From positions 1 to 10,134 of the forward strand of contig JASHQP010000378.1 of the NCBI GenBank assembly GCA_030039095.1: 10,134 bases of DNA, in the 5' to 3' direction. The notes under the pieces are model-generated. The model was not told where the DNA came from and searched no databases. It saw nothing but the letters and a program-made list of their open reading frames with translations. Made by a program: the position numbers and the translations under genes. Shown here piece by piece: positions 1 through 6,938 of the stretch. Position 1 is the first letter of the stretch; every line of letters starts with the position of its first letter. This DNA comes from Streptosporangiaceae bacterium (GTDB lineage: Bacteria > Actinomycetota > Actinomycetes > Streptosporangiales > Streptosporangiaceae).

Positions 1-23
1 GCCCCCCAGCAGCTGATTTCAAA

Positions 24-70
24 GATCTAGGAGGCTTTGCGGCAGAATGTGCACGGAAGTCTCCTAGATC
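24..70 (-). terminator. Hairpin at the 3' end of the DUF559 gene, likely terminator
   Basis: Positions 24-33 and 61-70 are perfect 10-base inverted repeats (GATCTAGGAG / CTCCTAGATC). Pairing continues inward through 34-38 with 56-60, with two G-U wobbles, giving about 15 paired bases around a 17-base loop. The right arm overlaps the TGA stop (69-71) of the minus-strand gene. Only TTT follows on the minus strand, so this would be the U-poor type of terminator common in high-GC actinomycetes. A mobile-element end or protein-binding site is an alternative. Confidence 0.5.
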
Positions 71-1022
71 ATGCGCGGGGCAGCTGGCAGTCGGGGCCGC
101 AGCGACGGAGTTGGCCGGTCCAGCCGCGCGCACGCAGCGCCGCGGCCACTTCCGCGGCGGTCTGGCACGGGCGCTTTGTCACGTCGGACCATCCATATCG
201 CAACGTGACCATGCCCTGTGCTGCGGCGGCGTTGTCGCGCCGGGCGTCGGCGAGACGTCTCTCGGCAGGGTGGTACGCCGCGCCGTCGAGTTCAGCGACA
301 ACGCGGTACCGCCGGTAACGGACGTCGCGCTGGATACCCCGGCCGTTCTGGACTGCACGGTCCTGCCGGTCCGCGTTCGGCAGGCCGTGCGCCCGCTCAA
401 CATCCCGCAGATACCGGCGCTCGAGCGGTGAGTGCGCACCGCTGGCTACGTCCTGGAGGGCTTCCTGTATCTCGGCGCGCCATCGGCTCTTGGGCCGCGC
501 GTCCAGGCTCTGGCGCAGCAGGGCAACCATGGTTAGCCGCCTCTGGCAGGCCTTCGCGATAAGGGCTACCACGTCATCAAAGTCGGCTGCGGCCTGAGCT
601 AGGTCGAGCACTGCTTCCTCAACCGTCGTCCTGGGAGGCAGCCCGGAGCCGCGGATTTGCTCGAGGTCGCGTACCGACCTGTGGATGACCAGCCCGCGGA
701 CCGGCTCTACCCGTTGACTCTGAGGGATGGTTACATGCAGCAGTTTGCTGGGTCTTACCAGGTCATACGTCTCGGCGGCCGTCTCGTGGCTGAGAAGAGA
801 CCGGGGCCCGGCTCGCAGAACGGTCGCCCATAGCACGGCGTCACGCGGCGGCTCGCCGGTGAACGCCGCATACACGCCACGGTGAATCCGGCACCAGCGA
901 CGGGTTCGGACCAGATTCCTCATTGCTTCGACGCTAAGGCCGGCATACTCGGCCTGCCACGTGGCGATCATGCCGCGCTGCAACCGCAATAACCGCTGGC
1001 AGCGATCTGGCAGTTCTGTCAC
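69..1022 (-). CDS. AbiEi-like winged-helix / DUF559 (PD-(D/E)XK-like) domain protein
   Basis: Encodes 317 residues from a GTG start. The N-terminus has the pattern of AbiEi-type winged helices found in many actinobacterial proteins: GLSVEAMRNLVRTRRW followed by RIHRGVYAAF (about residues 28-52). The C-terminus resembles the Vsr-like DUF559 nuclease fold: SPLE (Glu201) with VERAHGLP, then VAELDG (Glu244, Asp246), RRDN and TLRYGWSDV, up to about residue 301. The acidic residues of a PD-(D/E)XK-like site therefore look present. Family members are abundant in actinomycetes and mostly uncharacterised, so cleavage activity or an antitoxin role is inference. An internal ATG at 971 would drop 17 residues, but GTG at 1022 keeps a fuller N-terminus; neither has a strong ribosome-binding site. 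The gene lies 34 bp downstream of the SpoIIE phosphatase gene on the same strand with no obvious terminator between, so co-transcription is plausible. Confidence 0.8.
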   Translation of the reverse strand: MTELPDRCQRLLRLQRGMIATWQAEYAGLSVEAMRNLVRTRRWCRIHRGVYAAFTGEPPRDAVLWATVLRAGPRSLLSHETAAETYDLVRPSKLLHVTIPQSQRVEPVRGLVIHRSVRDLEQIRGSGLPPRTTVEEAVLDLAQAAADFDDVVALIAKACQRRLTMVALLRQSLDARPKSRWRAEIQEALQDVASGAHSPLERRYLRDVERAHGLPNADRQDRAVQNGRGIQRDVRYRRYRVVAELDGAAYHPAERRLADARRDNAAAAQGMVTLRYGWSDVTKRPCQTAAEVAAALRARGWTGQLRRCGPDCQLPRA

Positions 1023-1056
1023 GCCACAATCTTCGCGCGCGGGTGTGACAAATCCG

Positions 1057-2709
1057 TCAGGGGCGGATGCGGGCGAGAACGAGCGTTATGTCGTCCTCGC
1101 TTTGCTCGCGCAGCTTCTGCGTGACCGCCTCGCAGGCGTCGTCCAGCGGTGCGGTCGGCTCGGCCAGCGCCGTGCCGAGCGCGTCGCGGAGTGTGGCCAT
1201 GCCGACGTCGAGGGGCCGCAGGCGGCTCTCGACCAGCCCGTCGGTGTACAGGGCGAGGACGGTTCCCGGGGTCAGGCCGACCCGGCTGGCCTCGAAGAAG
1301 CCCTCACCGATGCCGAGCGGCAGGCCGGGGGGGAGGTCGAGCACCTCGGTCGCGCCGCCCGGATGCACCAGAACCGGCGGCTGGTGACCAGCCTGAGCTA
1401 TCGCAGCGGACGCGCTCTGCGGGCTGATGACCGCGTAAACGCAGGTGGCCACGAACGGGGCGACGGCCATGCCGGCGGCCATCGTGTCGAGCCTGTGCAG
1501 CACCTGTTCCGGCGGCAGGTCCATGTCGGCCAGGGTGTGCGCCGCCGTGCGGAGCTGCACCATCACCGCCGCCGCCTCCGGGCCGTGGCCCATGGCATCG
1601 CCGACGATCACAGCCGCCCTGCCGCCCGGCAGCGGGGTGATGTCGTGCCAGTCGCCGCCCACGACGCTCTCCCGCACCGGCAGGTAGCGGTGCACGATCT
1701 CCACGCCGTCCGGAACCTGAGCCCGGCCCGGCCGCAGGCCAAGCTGCAGGGCCTGCACGGTACGGCGCTCCCGCTCATACAGCCGGGCGTTGTCCAGGCA
1801 CACCGCCGCCTGCGACGCGAGCTGGCTCGCCAGCGCGATGTCTCCCTCGTTGAACGGAGGGCTGGCGGGCATCCGGCCGAAGATCACGCAGCCCACGACG
1901 ACGTCGCGGGCGATCAGCGGCATCGCCATGTAGGACGTGTAGCCCGTGGCCATCTCCAGGGCGCCAGGCTGGCGGGCGAGGCGGTCAGCGGTCTCACGAT
2001 CCAGGCGGTCGAACAGGACCACCCCTCCGGTCGCCATGGCCCGGGCGCCGGGGGTCTGCGGCCCGAGGACCAGTACCTCGCTGGGTCGCGAGAGCTTCTC
2101 CGGGAAGCCGGGGGACTGCCCGGCCTTGCGGCCGGTCAGCCGGCGCACCGCCGCGCCGCGCGCGGCCCGGTCCGGGGTCAGCTCACCCGCGGCCAGCAGC
2201 CGCTCGGCCGCATAGACGATGACCAGGTCGGCGAACCCGGGTATGGCGGCGTCGGCGACTTCGGTCGCGGTCTCCGTCATATCCAGGCTGCTGCCGATCC
2301 TGGCGGCGGCGTCCCGGAGCCAGCTTGGGGCAGGCTGCGGCCAGGCGCGCTGGACGATCACCACCGCGCCGCCGCTCTGCCCGTCCAGCGGCTCCCAGCG
2401 GACCGCGAACCTGCCCTCGCCCAGCGACCCGCCGGCCACCGTCGCCGTGTGCACCTGCCCGGCCGCGACCTCGGCCATCGCCCGGCCGACCAGGTCGCGC
2501 TGGCCGGGCCCGGTCAGCAGCAGGTCGCAGACGTCCTTGCCGGTGACTTCGTCCGCGGAGAGCCCGAACAGCCGCGTGGCCGTCACTGACCAGGTGGTGA
2601 TGCGGCCCTCGGAGTCGAGGATGAACATGGCGAGGTCGGCGAGGTCGGGCTCGCGTCGGCGGGGCAGCCCGTTCTCGCCGTTCCTGGCCGTGTATGACTC
2701 CACGGGCAC
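1057..2709 (-). CDS. PAS-GAF-SpoIIE (PP2C-type) serine/threonine phosphatase
   Basis: Encodes 550 residues, cytoplasmic, with no membrane segments. Order: a PAS-like sensor (about 20-118; FILDSEGRITTWS, RLFGLSADEVTGKDV), a GAF-like domain (about 140-306; SYMAMPLIARDVVVG and the linker helix ASQAAVCLDNARLYERE), then the SpoIIE/RsbU phosphatase domain (about 335-548). Metal-binding motifs are intact: GGDWHD (351-356), GDAMGHG (370-376), YTDG (488-491) and the final DD before ITLVLARI (539-540). The family dephosphorylates anti-sigma-factor antagonists (STAS proteins) to control alternative sigma factors. No STAS partner or HATPase kinase is encoded nearby, and this protein lacks a fused HATPase domain, so its target is unknown. 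On the minus strand GGAG lies only 2 bases before the GTG at 2709 but 8 bases before the next in-frame GTG (2703), so translation may begin at residue 3. The PAS and GAF domains imply control by a small ligand, redox or light signal that cannot be read from sequence. Confidence 0.93.
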   Translation of the reverse strand: MPVESYTARNGENGLPRRREPDLADLAMFILDSEGRITTWSVTATRLFGLSADEVTGKDVCDLLLTGPGQRDLVGRAMAEVAAGQVHTATVAGGSLGEGRFAVRWEPLDGQSGGAVVIVQRAWPQPAPSWLRDAAARIGSSLDMTETATEVADAAIPGFADLVIVYAAERLLAAGELTPDRAARGAAVRRLTGRKAGQSPGFPEKLSRPSEVLVLGPQTPGARAMATGGVVLFDRLDRETADRLARQPGALEMATGYTSYMAMPLIARDVVVGCVIFGRMPASPPFNEGDIALASQLASQAAVCLDNARLYERERRTVQALQLGLRPGRAQVPDGVEIVHRYLPVRESVVGGDWHDITPLPGGRAAVIVGDAMGHGPEAAAVMVQLRTAAHTLADMDLPPEQVLHRLDTMAAGMAVAPFVATCVYAVISPQSASAAIAQAGHQPPVLVHPGGATEVLDLPPGLPLGIGEGFFEASRVGLTPGTVLALYTDGLVESRLRPLDVGMATLRDALGTALAEPTAPLDDACEAVTQKLREQSEDDITLVLARIRP

Positions 2710-2929
2710 TGCTCCAGCCTTGAGGGAGCCCCGCTAGCAGCGGCTTCCGGCGATGGCCGCGGGCCTGTTCCGGGCCCGTTGTCACAGCCTAAGACGACGT
2801 GGACCCAGAACCCTGAATGTCGTTCAAACGATATACAACCGGGCTGGCCGGCAGCCCTGAGCATGGTCGCCGACCAGACCGCTGGCCCTGCGATCACCAT
2901 TGACGAGCTTAACTGCCGGTGTCTGACCT

Positions 2930-2975
2930 GGCCAGCCTGGCCTTCTCCGGGAAGGTGCGCATGGGCTGCAAGCCC
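2930..2975 (-). terminator. Cluster of short hairpins after the isomerase gene
   Basis: Three small inverted repeats follow the stop codon of the isomerase gene on the minus strand: 2963-2975 (GGGCT/AGCCC), 2941-2955 (CCTTC/GAAGG) and 2930-2942 (GGCCA/TGGCC). Each has a 5-bp stem and a 3-5-base loop, with no U-run. They could end transcription of the oxidoreductase-isomerase operon. The rest of the 266-bp gap up to 2709 should hold the promoter of the phosphatase gene. A palindrome-like TCGTT-CA-AACGA lies near 2820-2831, but I see no convincing -35/-10 pair. Confidence 0.35.
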
Positions 2976-3806
2976 TTACTGCCAAGGGATCGACAGCTCG
3001 CCCAGAAGCTCCTCGAGTGCCCGGGCGGCACGGCGGAACCCGTCCGGCCCGCTGTAGCCGCCGAAGCGCCCGGCCGTGGCCAAATGCGGCTCGAGCGAGA
3101 CATACCCCTCGAAGCCGTCGTCCCGCAGGGCGGCCAGGGTCTCGTGGACCTGCCCGTCGCCCTGCCCGGCGGGAACGACCTCGCCGGTCGCGGCCAGCGC
3201 ATCCTTCATCTGCAGGTAGACCAGGTGCGGGCGGAGCAGGGCATAGGCCTCGTCGTGGGGCCGGACCCCGCACTGCACGAAGTTCGCGGCGTCGAAGGTC
3301 GCTCTCAGGGCGGGCGAGCCCACGGCCTCGATGAGGCCGGCGCACCGCTCCGGGCGGTCGCCGTAGATCTCTTTCTCGTTCTCGTGCGCCAGGACCAGGC
3401 CACGTTCCTCGGCGATCGCGGCCAGGGCTCGCATCCGGCCGGTCACCTCCTCGGCGTGGCGTTCCGGCGGCTCGCCCTTTGGGATGAAGAACGAGAACAC
3501 GCGGACGATCGTGGTGCCCAGGCTGTCAGCCACGCCGCAGACCCGGCGCAGCCGCTCCAGCTCGGGCCCGAGCGGCGCGTCCACGGCGATCTTGCCGACC
3601 GGTGAGCCGATCGCGGAGACCCGCACCCCCGCGTCGTCCAGCTCGCGGCGCAGCCGGGCCACCTGAGCGTCGTCGAGGTCGGCGACATTGGCCGACCAGA
3701 CGCTGCGCAGCTCGAGGTGCGTGATGCCCTCGGCGGCGAGCACAGCGAGCTGCTCACCCAGGTCCTGCGAGATCTCGTCGGCGAACCCGCTCAGGATGAC
3801 CGTCAT
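2976..3806 (-). CDS. Sugar phosphate isomerase/epimerase-like TIM-barrel protein
   Basis: Encodes 276 residues, a full-length member of the xylose-isomerase-like TIM-barrel family (AP endonuclease 2 fold; IolE/IolI relatives). It opens with the family-type first strand ILSGFADEISQDL. Candidate metal ligands are Glu142 (LAHENEKEIYG), Asp172 (TFDAANF) and Glu239 (YVSLEPH). Near residue 199 the motif reads LQMKD, where many relatives have a histidine (HxKD), so one ligand may differ. These enzymes isomerise, epimerise or dehydrate sugars and inositol derivatives; the substrate is unknown. ATG at 3806 overlaps the TGA of the upstream oxidoreductase gene (ATGA, 3803-3806), so the two are probably translationally coupled and act in one catabolic route. 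No transporter or regulator for that route is in the window. Confidence 0.87.
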   Translation of the reverse strand: MTVILSGFADEISQDLGEQLAVLAAEGITHLELRSVWSANVADLDDAQVARLRRELDDAGVRVSAIGSPVGKIAVDAPLGPELERLRRVCGVADSLGTTIVRVFSFFIPKGEPPERHAEEVTGRMRALAAIAEERGLVLAHENEKEIYGDRPERCAGLIEAVGSPALRATFDAANFVQCGVRPHDEAYALLRPHLVYLQMKDALAATGEVVPAGQGDGQVHETLAALRDDGFEGYVSLEPHLATAGRFGGYSGPDGFRRAARALEELLGELSIPWQ

Positions 3807-4834
3807 GCCTGCAGCACCACGGTCCGGCCGGAGCGCGCGGAGTCGTAAATCGCGCAGACGATCTCCAGGGTGTCGCGGGCGCTCTGCGCGGTGACCGACG
3901 GCTGCCGTCCCTGGTCTATCGCCCCGAGCAGGTCGGCGATCTGCGCGGCGTGGCTGGCCGGGTCGATGCCCCCCGCATACGCCGCGGCGTCGGCCTGCCC
4001 CGCTGGCTCAGCGGGCTCGCCCGGCCCCGGCGGCCCGGACCGCAGCGCCCGCAGGACGATCTTGCCGTCCTCGACGACCACCGTGCCCTCGGTCCCGGTG
4101 ATCTCCAGGCGCTGGGAGAACCCGGGATAGACCGCCGTGCTGGACACGATCGTTGCGAGCGCACCGGATGCGAACCGCACGATCGCGAGCGCGGTGTCCT
4201 CGACCTCGACCTGATGCGCCTGGGTCGCGCAGACCGCCGTTACCTCGGCCGCGGGCCCCATGCACCAGCGCAGCAGGTCGACATAGTGGACGCCCTGGTT
4301 CATCAGCGACCCGCCGTCCATGGCCCACGTGCCGCGCCACTGCGCGCTGTCGTAATAGCCCTGGGTCCGGTACCACTTCGTGCTGGCCTCGCCGAGCAGC
4401 AGAGTGCCCAGGGCCCCGTTGTCCAGCAGGCGGCGCAGTTCGTCGAGCCCGGTGTCGAACCGGTGCTGCGAGATCACCGTCATGGTCACCCCGGCGGCGT
4501 CCGCGGCGGCGATGAGCCGGTCCGCGGCCTCGAGCGTGACGTCGATCGGCTTCTCGATGACGAGGTGCTTGCCGGCCGCCGCTGCCATCGCTGCGACCTC
4601 GGCGTGCAGCCCGCTCGGCACGCAGACCGACACCACGCCGACGTCCGGGCGGGCGAGCAGCGCCGCCAGGTCCGGCTCTGCGTCGCAGCCGTACCGGCCG
4701 GCGAGTTCCTTGGCGCTCTCGGGTACCACGTCGGTGACCGCGGCCAGCCGGGCCCCGGGAACCAGGCCGATCGCCTCGGCGTGCAGCGCGCCGATCACGC
4801 CGGCCCCCACAATCCCGAACCCGTTCTCCTTCAC
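3803..4834 (-). CDS. Gfo/Idh/MocA-family NAD(P)-dependent oxidoreductase
   Basis: Encodes 343 residues from GTG at 4834. An AGGAGG lies 4 bases upstream of that GTG; an in-frame GTG at 4861 would add nine residues that look non-native. The N-terminal Rossmann fold has GIVGAGVIG (residues 7-15) and an acidic residue after strand 2 (VTD, Asp35). EKP at 94-96 holds the family's conserved lysine, and GGSLMNQGVHYVD (174-186) supplies the conserved glycine/His/Asp substrate-site motif with His183. The family includes inositol, glucose and other sugar dehydrogenases; the exact substrate cannot be assigned. Two couplings are visible: its start overlaps the TGA of a truncated upstream gene (GTGA, 4831-4834), and its stop overlaps the isomerase start (ATGA). 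The operon probably converts a sugar or cyclitol through a keto intermediate. Confidence 0.9.
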   Translation of the reverse strand: MKENGFGIVGAGVIGALHAEAIGLVPGARLAAVTDVVPESAKELAGRYGCDAEPDLAALLARPDVGVVSVCVPSGLHAEVAAMAAAAGKHLVIEKPIDVTLEAADRLIAAADAAGVTMTVISQHRFDTGLDELRRLLDNGALGTLLLGEASTKWYRTQGYYDSAQWRGTWAMDGGSLMNQGVHYVDLLRWCMGPAAEVTAVCATQAHQVEVEDTALAIVRFASGALATIVSSTAVYPGFSQRLEITGTEGTVVVEDGKIVLRALRSGPPGPGEPAEPAGQADAAAYAGGIDPASHAAQIADLLGAIDQGRQPSVTAQSARDTLEIVCAIYDSARSGRTVVLQA

Positions 4835-4935
4835 ACTGCCTCCTGCGGATCGCGGAGCCACGACTCCAGCAGCCTAAGGTGCTGGGGGAGAGCAACCTCC
4901 GGCTCCTCGATCTCGGGATGCCAGGCCGCCGTAAC
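4831..4935 (-). pseudogene. C-terminal remnant of a gene upstream of the oxidoreductase
   Basis: On the minus strand, in the frame ending with TGA at 4833-4831, about 34 codons read like real protein: VTAAWHPEIEEPEV followed by ALPQHLRLLESWLRDPQEAV. The stop overlaps the GTG start of the oxidoreductase in the standard GTGA arrangement, as expected for an operon neighbour. Farther upstream, past about 4940, the same frame turns into arginine- and proline-rich noise because the opposite strand carries the ERCC4/Lsr2 remnant. I read this as the tail of a truncated gene. I do not recognise the family. If so, the oxidoreductase operon has lost its original promoter. Confidence 0.5.
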
Positions 4936-4967
4936 CCCACGCGCGGCCCAGCGACAGCGCGGCGGGC

Positions 4968-5531
4968 GACTGGCCCGCTGAGGCCGAGATCGTCGAGCGG
5001 GTGCCGCTGCGGTCGTGCGCCCGCCGGGGCGCGGCGATCGACCTGGTGCTGGACCGCGGCCGGGAGAACCGGTCCCAGATCGTGTTCACCAGGGCCCGGG
5101 GCCGGGACGTCATGTTCTGGCAGTCACCGCGGACCCGCAAGCAGGCCCGCCCGAACGTGCGCACGCCCACAGCCCGCGCCGCGGGATTCGCCGACCTGGA
5201 GATCGTGGCCGACAGCCATGAACGCTACCCATACCGGTTCGCAGGCGAGACGCGCCCGCTCGCCGAGGAGTGGACGTACCGGTTCCTGGCCGCCGCCAGG
5301 GCCTGGGCCGAAACCGAGGCCGCCGTGTCCGGGCGCATGCCGATGGGAGGCGATCTCGGCGCCGCGCCGGCCGCTCCGGCCGAGCCGGGCCTCCCGTCCG
5401 CCGAGGTCCGCGCGTGGGCCTCCCTCGAAGGCATCGCGGTTCCGGCCCGCGGCAAGCTAAGCCGCGACGTATGGGGCGCCTGGCACGCCGCCCACCCGTC
5501 GCCGTCGCCTGAACTGCTGCCTGGCGGCTGA
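4968..5531 (+). pseudogene. Decayed ERCC4-nuclease / Lsr2-like chimera lacking its catalytic core
   Basis: The frame is open from 4935 (a TAA precedes at 4932) to TGA at 5529-5531. Protein-like sequence begins around 4968 (DWPAEAEIVERVPLRSC), before the first plausible start (GTG 5001, 176 residues). The middle carries the onset of an ERCC4 nuclease domain (LEIVADSHERYPYRFA, to about 5243), then jumps directly to ETRPLAEEWTYRFLAAA. From memory of actinobacterial ERCC4 proteins, these two motifs are normally over 100 residues apart, with the ERKxxxD active site between; no such motif exists here. The C-terminus (about 5398-5510; AEVRAWASLEGIAVPARGKL...AWHAAH) matches the Lsr2 C-terminal DNA-binding domain, with RGK where Lsr2 has RGR. 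The N-terminal part is also missing. A short expressed DNA-binding protein from GTG 5001 remains possible, but nuclease activity is not expected. Confidence 0.72.
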
Positions 5532-5556
5532 CTCATCTCGGTTCAATCGCCCATAG

Positions 5557-5584
5557 CTGATTCAGCGGACAATTCCTCTATGAT
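5557..5584 (+). promoter_or_regulatory. Putative promoter of the toxin operon
   Basis: A good -10 element, TATGAT, lies at 5579-5584. A weak -35 (CTGATT, 5557-5562) precedes it by 16 bases. Transcription would start near 5591, leaving a short leader with GGAAGGG (5612-5618) placed 9 bases before GTG 5628. The upstream ATG at 5580 falls inside the -10 box, which argues against it as the translation start. Confidence 0.45.
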
Positions 5585-5627
5585 CGGCGATGCGGTCACA
5601 GGCGTCGGTACGGAAGGGCTGGTCGGT

Positions 5628-5942
5628 GTGGGCCACGGATTCTCGGTCAACGCAGCCAAGCTGCACGCAGGTAGTGAGCAGGTCAGCGATTTACAGAACC
5701 GCTGCGAGCTGATCGCGCAGGACGTGGCGGACACCCTTGCAAGCCTGGCTGGATCGGCTGGCAACACGGCCTTGGCGTCAGCGCTGGCCGGGGCGACTGG
5801 ACAAGGGGCCCGAACGTTTTCCGCGATTGCTGCGGCCTATGGCCACGTCAGCAGCAGCCTCGGTTCGTCGGCGGCAAACTACGGCAGCGCCGAGCGTGCC
5901 ACCGCGACAAAGGCGGGCTCGATCTTCGAGGGCTTACGGTGA
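5628..5942 (+). CDS. EspC-like / WXG100-superfamily type VII secretion partner protein
   Basis: Encodes 104 residues from GTG 5628, chosen because GGAAGGG sits 9 bases upstream and the opening GHGFSVNAAKLHAGSEQV matches the usual start of EspC-type T7SS substrates. Starting at ATG 5580 would add 16 atypical residues. The protein is alanine/serine-rich and predicted to form two long helices (about 8-42 and 55-100) joined by a Gly-rich turn, the hairpin shape of the WXG100/EspC superfamily. A YxxxE export motif is present near the C-terminus (Tyr85-Gly-Ser-Ala-Glu89), the general T7SS signal. The stop overlaps the start of the next gene (GTGA, 5939-5942), so the two are translationally coupled and likely form a secreted heterodimer. 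No Ecc machinery gene is nearby. It has no enzymatic motif and probably serves as carrier or chaperone for the toxin. Confidence 0.72.
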   Translation: MGHGFSVNAAKLHAGSEQVSDLQNRCELIAQDVADTLASLAGSAGNTALASALAGATGQGARTFSAIAAAYGHVSSSLGSSAANYGSAERATATKAGSIFEGLR

Positions 5943-6937
5943 GCGGCCTGGCTATGCCGGGCGGCGACCCGGGTCTCCTCGAACAACTGGCGACGCAGCT
6001 GGAGGCCATCGCCGAGGGCAGCGCAAACCTGGGCATCAGCACTCGCCAGGCCACCACCGCCATCCGGTCGGATGCGGAATGGACCGGGGACGCTGCCGAC
6101 GCATACACGGCGTTCACCGGCGACCTTGCCCAGGGCGTCGTGGCCACCCAGGCGCCGCTGTCACGGATCGCTGGAGCAGTACGTGGCTACGCAGGGTTCT
6201 TACGCACCGCACAGCAAAGGGTCGCGGCATACTCATCGGCCGCGGAGGTGGCTGGAGTCAGCGGCAACGACAGCGGGTACGTGAGCCTAGCCAACACCGC
6301 CGCCCAGGCCGCGGAAGCGGCTCTGTCCGCGTGCCAGGCTGCCGCGGACCACGCGGCGGCAGAAGTCACCGCGGCCACCGGCCAGCTGAGCGGCGTGTTC
6401 GGCTCGCAGGGAACAGTCCAGAGCTGGATCGCCCGCCAGCCAGTGGACGGGGACACGCTCGCCGGTTCCCCTGCACCTGGAGAACCGGTCGGACCACAGA
6501 TCCTAAGGACGCCGGTAGGTGATCCGGGGCCACAGATTTGGGTGACTCCGGTCGGTGATACAGGGCCGCTCATCTGGGTCACCCCCGTTGGTGACCTGGG
6601 GCCGCAGATTCTTAAAACCCCACCGGGCGATCCGGGCCCACAGATTTGGGTTACCCCAGCCGGCGAGCACAGTCCGCTGATTAACTACGAGGCACAAGAC
6701 CCAAAATCGAAAGAGGAGATCGACGAGCAAGCCGCAACCTTGGGATACCCTAAGAAGATACCACCACCCAAGGCCCCATTCAATTCGCATGGGATGCCTG
6801 TCTACTTCAACGGGAAGCAATATCTAACGCCAGACAGGGATAGCCACAACGTCGACAATGGATGGAAGATTTTCAATAGGCGTGGGAAGCGCACCGGGAC
6901 CTGGAACTGGGATCTGACGGAGCGGGTGAATAACTGA
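5939..6937 (+). CDS. WXG-type polymorphic toxin with repeat linker and Ntox21-like C-terminal domain
   Basis: Encodes 332 residues from GTG 5939; GAGGG lies 6 bases upstream. Three parts are visible. Residues 1-180 form an alanine-rich helical trunk with a WTG motif at 48-50, typical of WXG100/LXG-like T7SS effectors. Residues 185-244 are five 12-residue repeats of the form GPQIWVTPVGDP. Residues about 259-332 match what I know of the Novel toxin 21 (Ntox21) domain: GYPKK, APFNSHGMPVYFNGKQYLTPD, DSHN...GWKIFNRRGKRTGTWNWDL. Ntox21 occurs at the C-termini of CdiA and other polymorphic toxins and is thought to be an RNase; cleavage here is inference. His284, Asp299, Asp301, His303 and Lys310 are candidate functional residues. 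The protein should be exported with the EspC-like partner and act inside competitors. An immunity gene starts one base after its stop. The tip has lower GC than the trunk. Confidence 0.75.
   Translation: MSGLAMPGGDPGLLEQLATQLEAIAEGSANLGISTRQATTAIRSDAEWTGDAADAYTAFTGDLAQGVVATQAPLSRIAGAVRGYAGFLRTAQQRVAAYSSAAEVAGVSGNDSGYVSLANTAAQAAEAALSACQAAADHAAAEVTAATGQLSGVFGSQGTVQSWIARQPVDGDTLAGSPAPGEPVGPQILRTPVGDPGPQIWVTPVGDTGPLIWVTPVGDLGPQILKTPPGDPGPQIWVTPAGEHSPLINYEAQDPKSKEEIDEQAATLGYPKKIPPPKAPFNSHGMPVYFNGKQYLTPDRDSHNVDNGWKIFNRRGKRTGTWNWDLTERVNN
6491..6670 (+). repeat. Five tandem 36-bp repeats encoding a GPQIxxTPVGDx linker
   Basis: Units start at 6491, 6527, 6563, 6599 and 6635, and a sixth begins (SPLI, 6671) before diverging. 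At protein level they read GPQILRTPVGDP, GPQIWVTPVGDT, GPLIWVTPVGDL, GPQILKTPPGDP and GPQIWVTPAGEH. Units alternate partly between IL(R/K)T and IWVT forms. The repeats join the T7SS trunk to the toxin tip. Codons vary at synonymous positions between units, so the repeat is not a very recent slippage product. Confidence 0.9.
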
Positions 6938-6938
6938 A

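Noticed and set aside
961..2589. 542-codon plus-strand open frame opposite the SpoIIE phosphatase gene
   Set aside because: It is the antisense shadow of a gene with clear PAS, GAF and PP2C motifs; its translation is Arg/Gly/His-rich low-complexity sequence with no domain pattern.
3950..4981. 343-codon plus-strand open frame opposite the oxidoreductase gene
   Set aside because: Shadow of the Gfo/Idh/MocA gene, which has all its motifs on the minus strand.
5580..5627. ATG 5580 as the start of the EspC-like protein
   Set aside because: It lies in the TATGAT promoter element, lacks a ribosome-binding site and adds 16 atypical residues; GTG 5628 has GGAAGGG 9 bases upstream.
5737..6522. 261-codon plus-strand frame across the EspC-like and toxin genes
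   Set aside because: Arg/Gly/Pro-rich out-of-frame translation of two well-supported overlapping genes.
6491..6670. CRISPR-like array
   Set aside because: The 36-bp units are contiguous without spacers and are in-frame coding repeats of the toxin linker.
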